DNA of 42,121 nt from a virus, in the IMG/VR virus record IMGVR_UViG_3300022902_001344, positions 1 to 42,121 of that record; one strand, written 5' to 3'. The translations under genes were made by a program, and so were the position numbers. The notes below the pieces were generated by a model. That model saw only the letters and a program-made list of their open reading frames with translations, searched no databases and was not told where the DNA came from. Shown here piece by piece: positions 24,291-32,226 of the stretch (positions are counted from its first letter, which is position 1; every line of letters starts with the position of its first letter).

Positions 24291-25553
24291 ATGGCCGATT
24301 ACGATGGCGGATTCAGCAGGGGCAGAGGGGGTGGGGGGACAACCATCACTTCTCAGGCACAACTCGAGACAGCTGTTGGTGAGGCCATGGCCTCCAACGC
24401 CGAGCTGGTGGCTGCCTTGATCCCGTACCTCCAAAGTACAGATCTAGACACAGAGGGCAAGCTTGAGGCGATCACTGGTGTCACCCTCACCTCCACAGCG
24501 GAACTGGGCGCAGCGATTGCCGCTTTCCTGACTACCGCTGATCTCAATTCAGAGGGCAAGCTCGAAGCGATCATCGGGGTCACGGTGACAACAGCGGCTG
24601 AGTTGGCCAACGCCGTCTCGGTCCATGCTGCACTCACTACTACCCATGGCACAACTGGGGTCATCGAAGACACGGCCAACAAGGGTGCTGCCGGCGGGTA
24701 CGCCTCCCTGGACGGAACCGGCCAACTCGCCGAGGGTGTGCTGCACGACAAGATCGATACCACGGGGCTGTCCGGATACCTGAAAACTTCCGCCGGGGGG
24801 GTGGCAGCCGTGGCACTCGGCAACGCTGCGTTGAGGAGCGAGGGGTTTTTCGCTACGGCTGCGCAGGGGGCCACGGCGGACACGGCGGTTCAGGCCCCCG
24901 CCGCCCCGTTCAACACCGACCAGGGCACAATCATCCTGGACGGCGGCGTAGCCAAACAGGGCATCTCCGACGACTGCACCGCCAACCCGATCGTCACGGC
25001 ATGGACTCAGCAGGTTGGCAGCGGCTACACCATCACCGCCGACGGTTCCAAGTACACATGGGCGCATACTCACGGAGCAGCGGCGGCACCTGAATTGCAA
25101 CTATCCATCCCAACGCGGCCCGTTGCGTGCTGGTGCCACGTCACGCAACTCGGATCAGCAAACGATACATACTTCGCGATGTACGTTGCCCCTGTCGGTC
25201 TCGCCAAATACGTCGGCGTTCTCCAGGAGCGGACTGGTGGCGCGTGGAAGCTTACTATCACCGAGAACGGGGACACCACAACGCTATCCAACGCGACCAT
25301 CGATGATTCATTCTGGATTGGAATGATTTACGACCCAATCTCTGGAGTGGTTAAGGCATTCTACTCAGGAAACGCAGCCGGCTCTAATCCTGGGCTTCCA
25401 GGGGCTACCGGGTGGGCTGTCCACACCACGGCCAAGACCGTCGCCGTGGCAGACATGAACATCAATCCGTCGGTAATCTTCAAGTGCCTGAACGCGACCG
25501 GGTCAGGAACCGTGACCTGCGAGACTCGCGGTCTGTATCTGGCCAATCTGTAG
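24291..25553 (+). CDS. Fibre-like virion protein with repeats
   Basis: A 420-residue protein. A Gly-rich N-terminus (RGRGGGGTT) is followed by three related repeats of about 35 residues, for example LNSEGKLEAIIGVTVTTAAE, a pattern found in shafts of phage fibres. Residues about 120-200 contain GYASLDGTGQLAEGVL, typical of trimeric fibres. The C-terminal 200 residues are strand-rich (YTWAHTHG, WIGMIYDPISGVVKAFYSG) with the look of a jelly-roll or concanavalin-like sugar-binding domain. A tail or head fibre receptor-binding role is likely. GGGAG lies upstream of the ATG. It is far from the other tail genes but near lysis genes. Confidence 0.7.
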   Translation: MADYDGGFSRGRGGGGTTITSQAQLETAVGEAMASNAELVAALIPYLQSTDLDTEGKLEAITGVTLTSTAELGAAIAAFLTTADLNSEGKLEAIIGVTVTTAAELANAVSVHAALTTTHGTTGVIEDTANKGAAGGYASLDGTGQLAEGVLHDKIDTTGLSGYLKTSAGGVAAVALGNAALRSEGFFATAAQGATADTAVQAPAAPFNTDQGTIILDGGVAKQGISDDCTANPIVTAWTQQVGSGYTITADGSKYTWAHTHGAAAAPELQLSIPTRPVACWCHVTQLGSANDTYFAMYVAPVGLAKYVGVLQERTGGAWKLTITENGDTTTLSNATIDDSFWIGMIYDPISGVVKAFYSGNAAGSNPGLPGATGWAVHTTAKTVAVADMNINPSVIFKCLNATGSGTVTCETRGLYLANL

Positions 25554-25562
25554 GGGAACCCA

Positions 25563-25790
25563 ATGGCAAAGAAACTGAAGAGGCGAACGACCGGGAAGAA
25601 ATTCAAGCGGTCCACCAAGTACGAGGTCTGCAAAAAGGGCGACGTGCGCGGAACCCCTCCTGTTGCAGCACCAGAGGATGGGTGGATCTATGCCGTGGTG
25701 GTGGATGGAAACGAGACCCATTCAACGTTCAGGCCACCCACCAGGACCAAGGACTACCCCGGGTTTGACGAGGCGTGGGAGATCCAGTAG
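25563..25790 (+). CDS. Small basic protein of unknown function
   Basis: A 75-residue protein with a very basic N-terminus (MAKKLKRRTTGKKFKRSTK) and an acidic, aromatic C-terminus (YPGFDEAWEIQ). It follows the fibre-like gene by nine bases and has AGGGGA upstream of its ATG. The function is not recognised; cotranscription with the fibre gene is likely. Confidence 0.55.
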   Translation: MAKKLKRRTTGKKFKRSTKYEVCKKGDVRGTPPVAAPEDGWIYAVVVDGNETHSTFRPPTRTKDYPGFDEAWEIQ

Positions 25791-25856
25791 CAAGGGCGAG
25801 AGTGCGGCACCGCGCCCGGGACGGCGCAGTCACTGCGGGCGGCGCCAGGAGGGCGC

Positions 25857-26288
25857 ATGGAGAAGGACGAAATGGAAGAAGTTAGTCAGGTAAACGCCCA
25901 GCCACTTCCCCCCACACCCGGACCTGGGTTCTATGGACAACAGGTAACAATCAAACTCCTGGGGTCGCTCCTGTTCAGCGGCGTCCTTGTCCTGGGTTGG
26001 TTTATCGCTGGGCAGAAGTGGTTTGATGATGCGGTGGAGAAGAAAGACGCCGCAGCGATGACCGCCCACAGGGCCCCACCAATTGAGGAATCCCACCCGA
26101 CCATCACCAACGCCCTTGAATCCTACGTCACCCGGGAGAATCACAAGGACGATGTGGCTGAGGTAAAAGGGTTGATCAAAGACGAGAGCCACAAGGCCGA
26201 TCTGTGGCGCAGTAAGATGAACATCAAAATGGACGCGCTCGTGGAGAAGAACAGCCGCGGGCAGTACAGGCCGCGCAGGCGCAGATAA
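25857..26288 (+). CDS. Single-pass membrane protein, spanin-like
   Basis: A 143-residue protein. Residues 31-51 (IKLLGSLLFSGVLVLGWFIAG) form one membrane segment, preceded by an acidic, Pro-rich N-terminus and followed by a charged helical domain (RENHKDDVAEVKGLIKDESHK) and an Arg-rich end. This layout fits an inner-membrane spanin or a lysis accessory protein, but the TM is not at the very N-terminus. GGAGG lies four to five bases before the ATG. It overlaps the transglycosylase gene as TAATG, which links it to lysis. Confidence 0.55.
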   Translation: MEKDEMEEVSQVNAQPLPPTPGPGFYGQQVTIKLLGSLLFSGVLVLGWFIAGQKWFDDAVEKKDAAAMTAHRAPPIEESHPTITNALESYVTRENHKDDVAEVKGLIKDESHKADLWRSKMNIKMDALVEKNSRGQYRPRRRR

Positions 26289-27103
26289 TGCCCACTCTCT
26301 TTCAAGTCCTCCACGTCTACAAAATCCACCCGCCACAGATGAACCCGCATGACCCAACCAAGGGGACCTATGCCGTATGGGCCGACGTGGAGCTCTCCTG
26401 CGGGTGCGGCAAGCCACCGCGGCCCCCTGTGCAAATCAAGGTGCGCTACTGGGACCCGGACCGGGTGCGCGGCAACGAGGGCGGGGACCCGCGCCGTCAG
26501 CCCGCCCGTGCCATCTGCCCGAACGGTTGCAGTGAGAAGGTGGTTGAGGCCCCAGGTATTACTGAAGAAATGATGGACAACCTAGTCGACCTGGCACTGG
26601 CGGAACTGGACGTCATCCCCGGACCACGCAAGGGCCTGTTGCCAGTATGGGCTGTGGGCCTGTTGTTCATGATCGTTGCGGCGGTGGCCTTCTTCGCCTT
26701 CAGGACGGGGTGCAGACCTGCTGAAGCCGAGGCGGCGAGGTCCGAACGCCGGGCCTACATCCGTGCCCTAGAGCGAGCCCGTGACCTGCCCCGTGGACTG
26801 CTTTGGAAGGTATGTAAGGCCGAGAGTCGGTGCCGCATGGTGGTGCGCCGAGACGGCAAGCAGGCAGACGTCGGCCCCTGGCAGGTTCGCGCCCTGGATG
26901 TACACACCCGCGGGGGCGACCGCTTCAGGGAGGCGCTGCAGGACTTCTACGTGAACGCGGCCGAGGCGGCACGTCTGCTGGTCCGGTCCCGCCGTCAGTG
27001 CGAAGCCAAGCCCAATATCCCCGCTTGCAAGAGGTGCCCCTGGGGGTTGTATAATCCACGTTCGACAACATGGTGCCGCAAGGTACTAGGAGGAGAATCA
27101 TGA
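26288..27103 (+). CDS. Membrane-anchored lytic transglycosylase-like protein
   Basis: A 271-residue protein in three parts: a Cys-containing N-terminal domain (VELSCGCGKPPR ... ICPNGC, possibly a metal site), a membrane segment near residues 118-138 (LLPVWAVGLLFMIVAAVAFF), and a C-terminal domain with LLWKVCKAESRCRMVVRRDG and ADVGPWQVRA, the ES and GxxQ elements of SLT-type transglycosylases with Glu near 181. Two Cys pairs near the C-terminus suggest disulfides outside the cytoplasm. It would cut peptidoglycan strands at the membrane. It is coupled to the genes before (TAATG) and after (ATGA). Confidence 0.65.
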   Translation: MPTLFQVLHVYKIHPPQMNPHDPTKGTYAVWADVELSCGCGKPPRPPVQIKVRYWDPDRVRGNEGGDPRRQPARAICPNGCSEKVVEAPGITEEMMDNLVDLALAELDVIPGPRKGLLPVWAVGLLFMIVAAVAFFAFRTGCRPAEAEAARSERRAYIRALERARDLPRGLLWKVCKAESRCRMVVRRDGKQADVGPWQVRALDVHTRGGDRFREALQDFYVNAAEAARLLVRSRRQCEAKPNIPACKRCPWGLYNPRSTTWCRKVLGGES

Positions 27104-27657
27104 CCAAGGAAACAAACGGGGCCAAGCCCTGGTATCTGAGTCTCACCATCCTGGCAGCCCTGGCGACTATCGCGCAGGGGGCCACCCACGAGATGACCGG
27201 CGTGCTCGACCCCTACCTGCCCGCATGGCTCAAAACCCTGCTCATGACTATCACCGGAGGCCTCGCAATCTTCGGGCGAATCAGGGCGGCCACGGCCATC
27301 GGCGCCGCCGCGTCCAAGGAGGGCGGATACGTCCAGCTCGGTGAGTCGGTGCGTATGTTCGTCATTGCGGCCGGCGTCCTCATCGCCCTGGTGACCCTCA
27401 ACGGGTGCGACGGCTTCAGGCCCAGCCCGATGCTCACCAACATCGCCCAGGGAGTGAAGGCCGACCTGCTTGCCAAGGGGGCCGACAAGGCCGGGGCTGC
27501 GTGCCTCAAGAAGTGGCCCGACCCCATGAGCATGGAGCAGTCGTGGTGCCTGTTCTTCGCCGGCCTGCTGGAGTGCCCGGATAAGGTCTGCCCGGTGTGC
27601 CCAACACCCGACCCAGCGCCGGCAGAGAGCGCCGCGACTCCCGCCTCCGTCCCGTAG
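27100..27657 (+). CDS. Holin-like protein with possible lipoprotein part
   Basis: A 185-residue protein. The start MTKETNGAKPWYLS at 27100 overlaps the previous stop (ATGA), with GGAGAATC upstream. A hydrophobic segment (YLSLTILAALATIAQGATH) and a second one (KTLLMTITGGLAIFGRIRAAT) have the shape of two-TM phage holins. A third segment, VRMFVIAAGVLIALVTLNGC, ends in a lipobox-like LNGC, and the remainder is a Cys/Pro-rich domain (CPDKVCPVCPTPDPAP). An internal ATG just before FVIAAG could make a separate lipoprotein (outer spanin). Last gene of the plus-strand block. Confidence 0.6.
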   Translation: MTKETNGAKPWYLSLTILAALATIAQGATHEMTGVLDPYLPAWLKTLLMTITGGLAIFGRIRAATAIGAAASKEGGYVQLGESVRMFVIAAGVLIALVTLNGCDGFRPSPMLTNIAQGVKADLLAKGADKAGAACLKKWPDPMSMEQSWCLFFAGLLECPDKVCPVCPTPDPAPAESAATPASVP

Positions 27658-27785
27658 ACACCCCCACCCGCACACCCCCGCCACAATTCGCACCGCACAC
27701 GCCCCCGACAGAGCCCGGACCCGGCAATGCAGGTGTACCGGATTGTGGGTTCGGCCCGGCACAGAGCATCTCAGGGCCTCGCCGG

Positions 27786-28643
27786 TCAGTACTTCCCAGG
27801 GTACTCCGGGTTCCACTCCTTCGGAATTGACCGACCGTCCCCCACCGAGAACCCTGCTCCACCGTCCCCCCGCTTGCCCATCCCTAGTGCCTTCAGCCTC
27901 TCGATCCACGGAATCCCTACCCGCTGCCAGATCTCTGACCCCGGGTCGGCCCGTCGGGTACCACTGGATTGGCGATGTGCATGGACGTTGCTGAAGTGCA
28001 CCCCATTGGCCTCAAAACATCGAACCAACCAAGGGAACAGGACGTCGTTGGCCGCATCCACTTGTGCATCAGTTACAGGATGAGGGCCGGCATCTCCCCA
28101 AAGAGTAGAACGGTCCCCCTCGATACCCTCCATATTCCCATTGAACTCAATCCCAACGGTCTTGTGGCTCAGCTTCTGGGCATGCCAAATCATGTCTGTC
28201 ATCGGGTTCACCCGGACGATGGCACCCGAGCGGAGGATAGAAATATGTGCCCCGAGAGTATCCTGACGTTGCGGTGTGTCGGAAACGAGGATCCCCATCT
28301 GATGCAGGGTCACGCCGCAGATATCGGCCCATTCCCTGACCCGCTGGAACAGCCGCGGCTTGGGATGGTAGCCAATGCGGCTGACGATCGGATCCGAATC
28401 TTCCGGACGAGGGGCCGCATTCGTCGGGGGCTCGAGGGCAGCCCAGGTCCGCAGACCGGCCACCCCGTCAGGTTCGATAGAAGTGAGCTTCTGAAAGGCA
28501 ACAACCGCTTTATGGGTTTCCCGTCCAAACCATCCATCGCATTGGAGAGCAAACCCGGCAAGGTCCAGGAGCTCCTGCAGACGGGTAACAGCAGGGCTGT
28601 GGGTCGCCGGCTTGGTAAGTCTCAGAGTAGGGTAATCAGACAT
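27786..28643 (-). CDS. Endolysin: peptidoglycan-binding domain plus amidase
   Basis: A 285-residue protein. Residues about 5-75 form a PG_binding_1 domain (VTRLQELLDLAGF, CDGWFGRETHKAVVAFQK, DGVAGLRTWAAL). Residues about 110-250 resemble an Amidase_2 N-acetylmuramoyl-L-alanine amidase: TLHQMGILVS with the first zinc His, AHISILRSGAIVRVNPM, MIWHAQKLSHKTVGIEFNG with a second His, and VHAHRQSSGTRRADPG with later His residues. It cleaves peptidoglycan for lysis or entry. GGAGG lies five bases before the ATG at 28643. It is convergent with the holin-like block and cotranscribed with a DNA methyltransferase gene. Confidence 0.88.
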   Translation of the reverse strand: MSDYPTLRLTKPATHSPAVTRLQELLDLAGFALQCDGWFGRETHKAVVAFQKLTSIEPDGVAGLRTWAALEPPTNAAPRPEDSDPIVSRIGYHPKPRLFQRVREWADICGVTLHQMGILVSDTPQRQDTLGAHISILRSGAIVRVNPMTDMIWHAQKLSHKTVGIEFNGNMEGIEGDRSTLWGDAGPHPVTDAQVDAANDVLFPWLVRCFEANGVHFSNVHAHRQSSGTRRADPGSEIWQRVGIPWIERLKALGMGKRGDGGAGFSVGDGRSIPKEWNPEYPGKY

Positions 28644-28654
28644 CAAGTCCTCCG

Positions 28655-29389
28655 TTAGGTGACCAGTGTAACAGGGAGACCATGTTCCAAACATCGGCGA
28701 TACGCCAGGTCCAGGTTCTCCTCACTCATCTCGATCCCCACTGACGGGATTCCCGATATTGAGCAAGCAATGCAGGTCTGGCCGTTACCGAGGCACGGAT
28801 CACAAACGAACCCACCAGCCCCCCTGGAGTAGTAGTCCCTCACGATCGGGACCATCAAGGACAAGGGTTTGCCCCCCAGGACTTTCAAGGGTTCCTCCCG
28901 ATGCCCGATATAGTATCCCCGCGGGGACCAGCCTCCGACGAACCTGTCCTGCTTCGGGCGGCCCACCACCAGGTAGTGGGATTCACAAGGGGGCCCATCT
29001 CCTTGGAACCGGACCCGGCTGGCAGGGACAACACAGGGTACCGGTGCGAAGCTGTACCGACCAGCCCCCCCGTCTGCAACAGGCTTCTTCAGATACTCAC
29101 GGAACACAGCAGCCAGAATGTCGTCAGTCAGCACCCCAACCCATCCATGTGCCAATACAGCAATCTCTCGACAGAACCGACGGGCCTCCTCCGCCCCCCA
29201 GCTCGAGTACTCAATAACTCCCCGCCCCTCTACACCAGAGGCTCCTTTGTTGTGGCCATCACAGGTTACATCGGAATAGGGGGGATCAGTGAAGATGGAC
29301 TGCAGGTCCAACCCGGCACGCACCAGGTAAGGAAGGACATCAAACATGTCCCCTTGGTATAGATAAATCGAGGCCGGTTGTCGGGGCAT
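28655..29389 (-). CDS. DNA methyltransferase, beta-class N4/N6 type
   Basis: A 244-residue protein. SIFTDPPYSDV has DPPY at residues 35-38 (motif IV), a central segment (to about 180) would be the target recognition part, and GGFVCDPCLGNGQTCIAC near 200 holds motif I, followed by GIPSVGIEMSEENLDLA. The order IV-TRD-I is that of beta-class adenine N6 or cytosine N4 methyltransferases. It may protect phage DNA from host restriction; no restriction enzyme gene is adjacent. The ATG at 29389 is preceded by a pyrimidine-rich stretch with no Shine-Dalgarno, so the start is less sure. Confidence 0.85.
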   Translation of the reverse strand: MPRQPASIYLYQGDMFDVLPYLVRAGLDLQSIFTDPPYSDVTCDGHNKGASGVEGRGVIEYSSWGAEEARRFCREIAVLAHGWVGVLTDDILAAVFREYLKKPVADGGAGRYSFAPVPCVVPASRVRFQGDGPPCESHYLVVGRPKQDRFVGGWSPRGYYIGHREEPLKVLGGKPLSLMVPIVRDYYSRGAGGFVCDPCLGNGQTCIACSISGIPSVGIEMSEENLDLAYRRCLEHGLPVTLVT

Positions 29390-29411
29390 AAGGGGGGAGG
29401 GGGGGAAGGGG

Positions 29412-29660
29412 TTACTTGCCCCCCTCTCTGGCGACCTGCTCGGGATCCGGGGGGAGACCATTCTGTTCCCGAAGCTTCGGTACCTGAGCGATGATGCAGC
29501 GATCAAGGATGGCTGACTGCTTGAGTTCGGGTTTCCCCGCGGTCTTGACATCAGCAATCAGGCCGTCAAGCAATCCCCGGGCGTACTTCGAGATGGTGGT
29601 ATGGAGGGGGGGACGATGTCGGACCTTTACGACTTTTTTCTGTCTCTTCTTTGCGGCCAC
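29412..29660 (-). CDS. Small basic protein, possible DNA-binding
   Basis: An 82-residue protein, starting with GTG at 29660 (AAKKRQKKVVKVRHRPP). The basic arm, a strand (LHTTIS) and helices (KYARGLLDGLIADVKTAG, LKQSAILDRCIIAQVPKL) suggest a ribbon-helix-helix-like DNA-binding protein; there is no firm family match. It lies 22 bases upstream of the DNA methyltransferase gene and could regulate it. Confidence 0.5.
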   Translation of the reverse strand: MAAKKRQKKVVKVRHRPPLHTTISKYARGLLDGLIADVKTAGKPELKQSAILDRCIIAQVPKLREQNGLPPDPEQVAREGGK

Positions 29661-29697
29661 GTACTTTCACTTTCCCCGGTCTTCAGAAGAACTTATT

Positions 29698-30090
29698 CTA
29701 CAGTCCGGCGCAGGCTTTGACCAACGCCTTGACCTGCTCTACAGCATCGGGCAACTTCGGATCGGTCTCCAGGTCCCCTGTATTGAACACCAAGGTAGAG
29801 TCAGGACCTCCTCTCCCCTTATTGGTCATGATCGCCTTGTGGGTCTCAGCGATACAGTCGCAGTCCATGACCACCAGGAGCAAGTCGGAACCGCTCTCTT
29901 CCCTGCCGAAGACTACCTCGATTCGCAGGAGACTGCGCACAGAGTTCTTTCTCTGGACACACAATGACAGGTCCAGGCCGCCTCCGGTAGGGAGGACCAA
30001 TGCCTCCAGGCCATGTTCCTGGACCTCATCAAGCAGCAGGGACGCCATCTTGTTAACGATCGGATGGGACGTCAGACCTTCGCGGCTCAT
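29698..30090 (-). CDS. Conserved-style phage protein, unknown
   Basis: A 130-residue protein. MASLLLDEVQEHGLEALVLPTGGGLDLSLCVQRKN and LLRIEVVFGREESGSDLLLVVMDC give an alpha/beta appearance with acidic patches. No catalytic motif recognised. Its ATG overlaps the previous stop (ATGA), so it is made from the same message as the two small genes upstream. Confidence 0.55.
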   Translation of the reverse strand: MSREGLTSHPIVNKMASLLLDEVQEHGLEALVLPTGGGLDLSLCVQRKNSVRSLLRIEVVFGREESGSDLLLVVMDCDCIAETHKAIMTNKGRGGPDSTLVFNTGDLETDPKLPDAVEQVKALVKACAGL

Positions 30091-30407
30091 ATCTTCACCT
30101 CCAGCACCTTCAGGGGTTTTCCTTCAGTCGTCTCCCCTGGCTCCGGCAGGTCCGCCCACACAAATGCCTGACTGGCCATCTGCTGCCAAGCTGGCTCCAG
30201 GTGTTGCAGACCTGCTACCCCCACATCGGGGAACTTATCGATGAATTTGCACCAGGCCGGCTCGAGTTTACGATACGCCTCAACGGTCACACCGGCCTTG
30301 GAGCATGACAGTGTCAGCATCTGCCGGAGGTAGGTTTGCACAGCCAAGATCCGGTCAGCCCCATCGAGAGGCTTCATCATCTCCAGTATGGGATCTGGCC
30401 GCCCCAC
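30087..30407 (-). CDS. Small helical protein, unknown
   Basis: A 106-residue protein starting with GTG directly after the previous stop (TAGGTG), with AAGGA seven bases upstream. Helices such as RILAVQTYLRQMLTLSCSKA and AYRKLEPAWCKFIDKFPDV are visible. No family recognised. It ends in ATGA with the next gene. Confidence 0.5.
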   Translation of the reverse strand: MGRPDPILEMMKPLDGADRILAVQTYLRQMLTLSCSKAGVTVEAYRKLEPAWCKFIDKFPDVGVAGLQHLEPAWQQMASQAFVWADLPEPGETTEGKPLKVLEVKI

Positions 30408-30662
30408 CTACAGGTCCTTACCAACCCGGGCACGGCCCACCGGGGTCAGGCGGAACCTCTCGCGTCCCTGCAGGTCCCCGTGAGGGCACACCGACATCTC
30501 CATCATGTCTCCATACTTCTGTGGCGCCGCAACGATCTTCCGGCACAGGGTCAGGTCAGAAGCCGACGGATACTGCCAGGCCCTGTGGTGGTTGTTCCAG
30601 TACTCCAGCAGCAGGCGCTCATCCGCCGGTGAGTACTTAATGGTCTTGGGCTGTTTCGGCAT
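30408..30662 (-). CDS. Small protein, possible DNA-binding
   Basis: An 84-residue protein (MPKQPKTIKYSPADERLLLEYWNN). Basic start, helices and a C-terminal FRLTPVGRARVG, an ending often seen after a winged-helix segment in small phage regulators. A strong GAGGAGGAAGAG precedes the ATG. First gene after a promoter-like element, and head of the endolysin-methyltransferase unit. Confidence 0.55.
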   Translation of the reverse strand: MPKQPKTIKYSPADERLLLEYWNNHHRAWQYPSASDLTLCRKIVAAPQKYGDMMEMSVCPHGDLQGRERFRLTPVGRARVGKDL

Positions 30663-30705
30663 CTCTTCCTCCTCAGTATTTCATCACAGATTAGATAGTC
30701 CAGCA

Positions 30706-30734
30706 GAGTGTGCCACGTGCGCCACAGAAGTCAA
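30706..30734 (-). promoter_or_regulatory. Promoter-like element with two GTGGCNC motifs
   Basis: Minus strand TTGACT, 17 bases, ACACTC. The spacer contains GTGGCGCAC and GTGGCAC, 9 bases apart. It lies 44 bases before the ATG at 30662. A short upstream frame, ATG AAA TAC TGA (30684-30673), lies in the leader. The spacing of the hexamer and the motif pair equals that at 35502-35530. Confidence 0.4.
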
Positions 30735-30752
30735 CCCCCCGCCCCCTGCCGG

Positions 30753-31091
30753 TTACTCGCCGGGCTCGGGGTCGGCATTCAAGCGCCGCACTATCTCGCG
30801 GCAAGTCCCTTTGTCCTTCTTGCTCTGTTCTTCGTCGTGGCCGTACCCTTCCACGCCCACCCACCAGATCCGGTCGCCAACCCGGAATCCGAATTTTTGC
30901 TCCCAGTATCCCTGTTTGTAGTCGTGGCGCTCATAGACCATCTGCGCGTACTTCCCCATCTCCCACCGCTCGGTCGTGGCTCCCACCCCGTTTTTCAGTT
31001 CCCGGACCTGTTCGCTGAGCCGGGATATCTCCCCTGCCTGCGCTGTACATTCTGGGCCATGTCCGCGCGGCCCGCAGTTGCATGTGCTCAT
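30753..31091 (-). CDS. Small Cys-rich/coiled-coil protein, unknown
   Basis: A 112-residue protein; start ATG at 31091 overlaps the previous stop (TGATG). N-terminus MSTCNCGPRGHGPECTAQ has four Cys in 15 residues (C-x-C-x8-C type), then a coiled coil (EISRLSEQVRELKNG) and aromatic C-terminal half (YWEQKFGFRVGDRIWWVGVEG). The C-terminal half may be an SH3-like beta barrel. Function unknown. Confidence 0.6.
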   Translation of the reverse strand: MSTCNCGPRGHGPECTAQAGEISRLSEQVRELKNGVGATTERWEMGKYAQMVYERHDYKQGYWEQKFGFRVGDRIWWVGVEGYGHDEEQSKKDKGTCREIVRRLNADPEPGE

Positions 31092-31270
31092 CACCCCGCC
31101 CCGCCCGACTTGAGCATCTCGACCACACCTTGTAGCCTGGTGACGCCGGCGCGGGCTTCGTCTCGCTCCCGCCTCAGCCGCTCAATCTCGGCGTCCTTCT
31201 CCTCTGCCACGGCGACAATCCTGTCCTTAAGTGCGGCAATCTCACGCTGCATTTTTTGTTGACTATCCAT
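31091..31270 (-). CDS. Small coiled-coil protein
   Basis: A 59-residue protein, nearly all helical with heptads (MQREIAALKDRIVAVAEEKD, AEIERLRRERDEARAGV). The ATG at 31270 is eight bases inside the preceding gene. It may pair with the coiled coils of its neighbours on both sides. Confidence 0.55.
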   Translation of the reverse strand: MDSQQKMQREIAALKDRIVAVAEEKDAEIERLRRERDEARAGVTRLQGVVEMLKSGGAG

Positions 31271-31580
31271 TTTTCTCCCCATCCTTGAGCGCCCGCACGA
31301 TGTCCTGATACAGGGTCTCGTCGTGGCTCTTGGCTAGTGGTATGCACCTGGTCAACAGTGCGCGGGCGGCGGTCATGGCGGATATCTGCTTCCGAACACG
31401 GTTGGCCTGGATAGTTATCCTAACGGTCATGGCGGCTACACGCTTCCGAACACGGGCCAGCTCCACGTTCAGCGCATCCACGTTATCAGCCTCTATGCCG
31501 GCCCATGTGCGCACACCCTTAACCTCGGATCGGAGCGCGTCACGTTCCCGCTCCAGCGCCTCAATCGCATCAACCCCCAC
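31263..31580 (-). CDS. Coiled-coil protein with an internal duplication
   Basis: A 105-residue helical protein, starting with GTG at 31580. Residues about 44-75 contain RVRKRVAAMTVRITIQANRV and then RVRKQISAMT, an imperfect repeat also visible in DNA as two blocks with GGTCATGGCGG and CGCTTCCGAACACGG-like halves (near 31370-31460). Function unknown; structural or adaptor role possible. Confidence 0.55.
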   Translation of the reverse strand: MGVDAIEALERERDALRSEVKGVRTWAGIEADNVDALNVELARVRKRVAAMTVRITIQANRVRKQISAMTAARALLTRCIPLAKSHDETLYQDIVRALKDGEKNG

Positions 31581-31871
31581 CTAAACTCGACTCCCCGAAA
31601 CAATCCGCCACACGGTAGCAAGGTCAGCTACGGCCTGATCTGGCGCCCACCCGTTGCAGTTGCGAATATGGTTGCGCTCCAGGCGCTGTAGTGCCAGCGG
31701 TGCATCGCCGTCCGCCACATCTTGACGCCCGGACACGAGCCGGGTCAGGGTCGCGAGGGCTTCCAGGGTTTCTGCCTTGGGGTGTATGCCGAGTCGGCCT
31801 GTCGCGTTGATATAGTGCCGCACGGTGTCCAGCGCCCGCAGCCCCTCGCGTTCCTGGTCCTGGTTATGCAT
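31581..31871 (-). CDS. Small protein, unknown
   Basis: A 96-residue protein. The start MHNQDQEREGLRALDTVRHY at 31871 overlaps the preceding stop (ATGCATAA). Predicted helices (AETLEALATLTRLVSG, APLALQRLERNH) and a WAPDQAVADLATVWR end. No family recognised; the larger upstream open frame is a shadow of the neighbour. Confidence 0.5.
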   Translation of the reverse strand: MHNQDQEREGLRALDTVRHYINATGRLGIHPKAETLEALATLTRLVSGRQDVADGDAPLALQRLERNHIRNCNGWAPDQAVADLATVWRIVSGSRV

Positions 31872-32223
31872 CGGTTTCTGGCTCCTTGGTGGTGTCCTTA
31901 TTGACCTCCCGCGTAACTTCGGTCCAGTCGCCATCGTCACCGAAAACCACCTCGACCCAGTCAACGGGAGATGAGCCGTCCTCATACCGGAGTGACTGGA
32001 GGAAGGCCACGAACGCGTTCCTGTGACTGTCTCCGCTTTCAGATTCATCCCAACCCTCCTTGCTTCCATCGGGCGGGATGAAGAAGGAGCGGTAGCCGTT
32101 GGTCTGGTCTGGGCATCTTGGGCTTACCCATGCGAACAGACGAACCGCCTCGTCGTGGGCCTTGTCCAGTGCGCCGTCCATGCACCCGGTCACGATTATT
32201 GAATGGTGTCTCATGTGTCCCAT
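31864..32223 (-). CDS. Conserved-style phage protein (PDGSKEGW type)
   Basis: A 119-residue protein. MRHHSIIVTGCMDGALDKAH, SFFIPPDGSKEGWDESESGD and SPVDWVEVVFGDDGDW form a recognisable pattern seen in small accessory proteins of many phages, with no known function. The start at 32223 has GGAG eight bases upstream; GTG immediately before is an alternative. It lies in a run of small overlapping genes typical of early or middle expression. Confidence 0.7.
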   Translation of the reverse strand: MGHMRHHSIIVTGCMDGALDKAHDEAVRLFAWVSPRCPDQTNGYRSFFIPPDGSKEGWDESESGDSHRNAFVAFLQSLRYEDGSSPVDWVEVVFGDDGDWTEVTREVNKDTTKEPETDA

Positions 32224-32226
32224 CAC

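Noticed and set aside
27658-27785. Bidirectional terminator between convergent units
   Set aside because: The 128-bp gap is CCACC-rich but no stable hairpin with a T tract was found on either strand.
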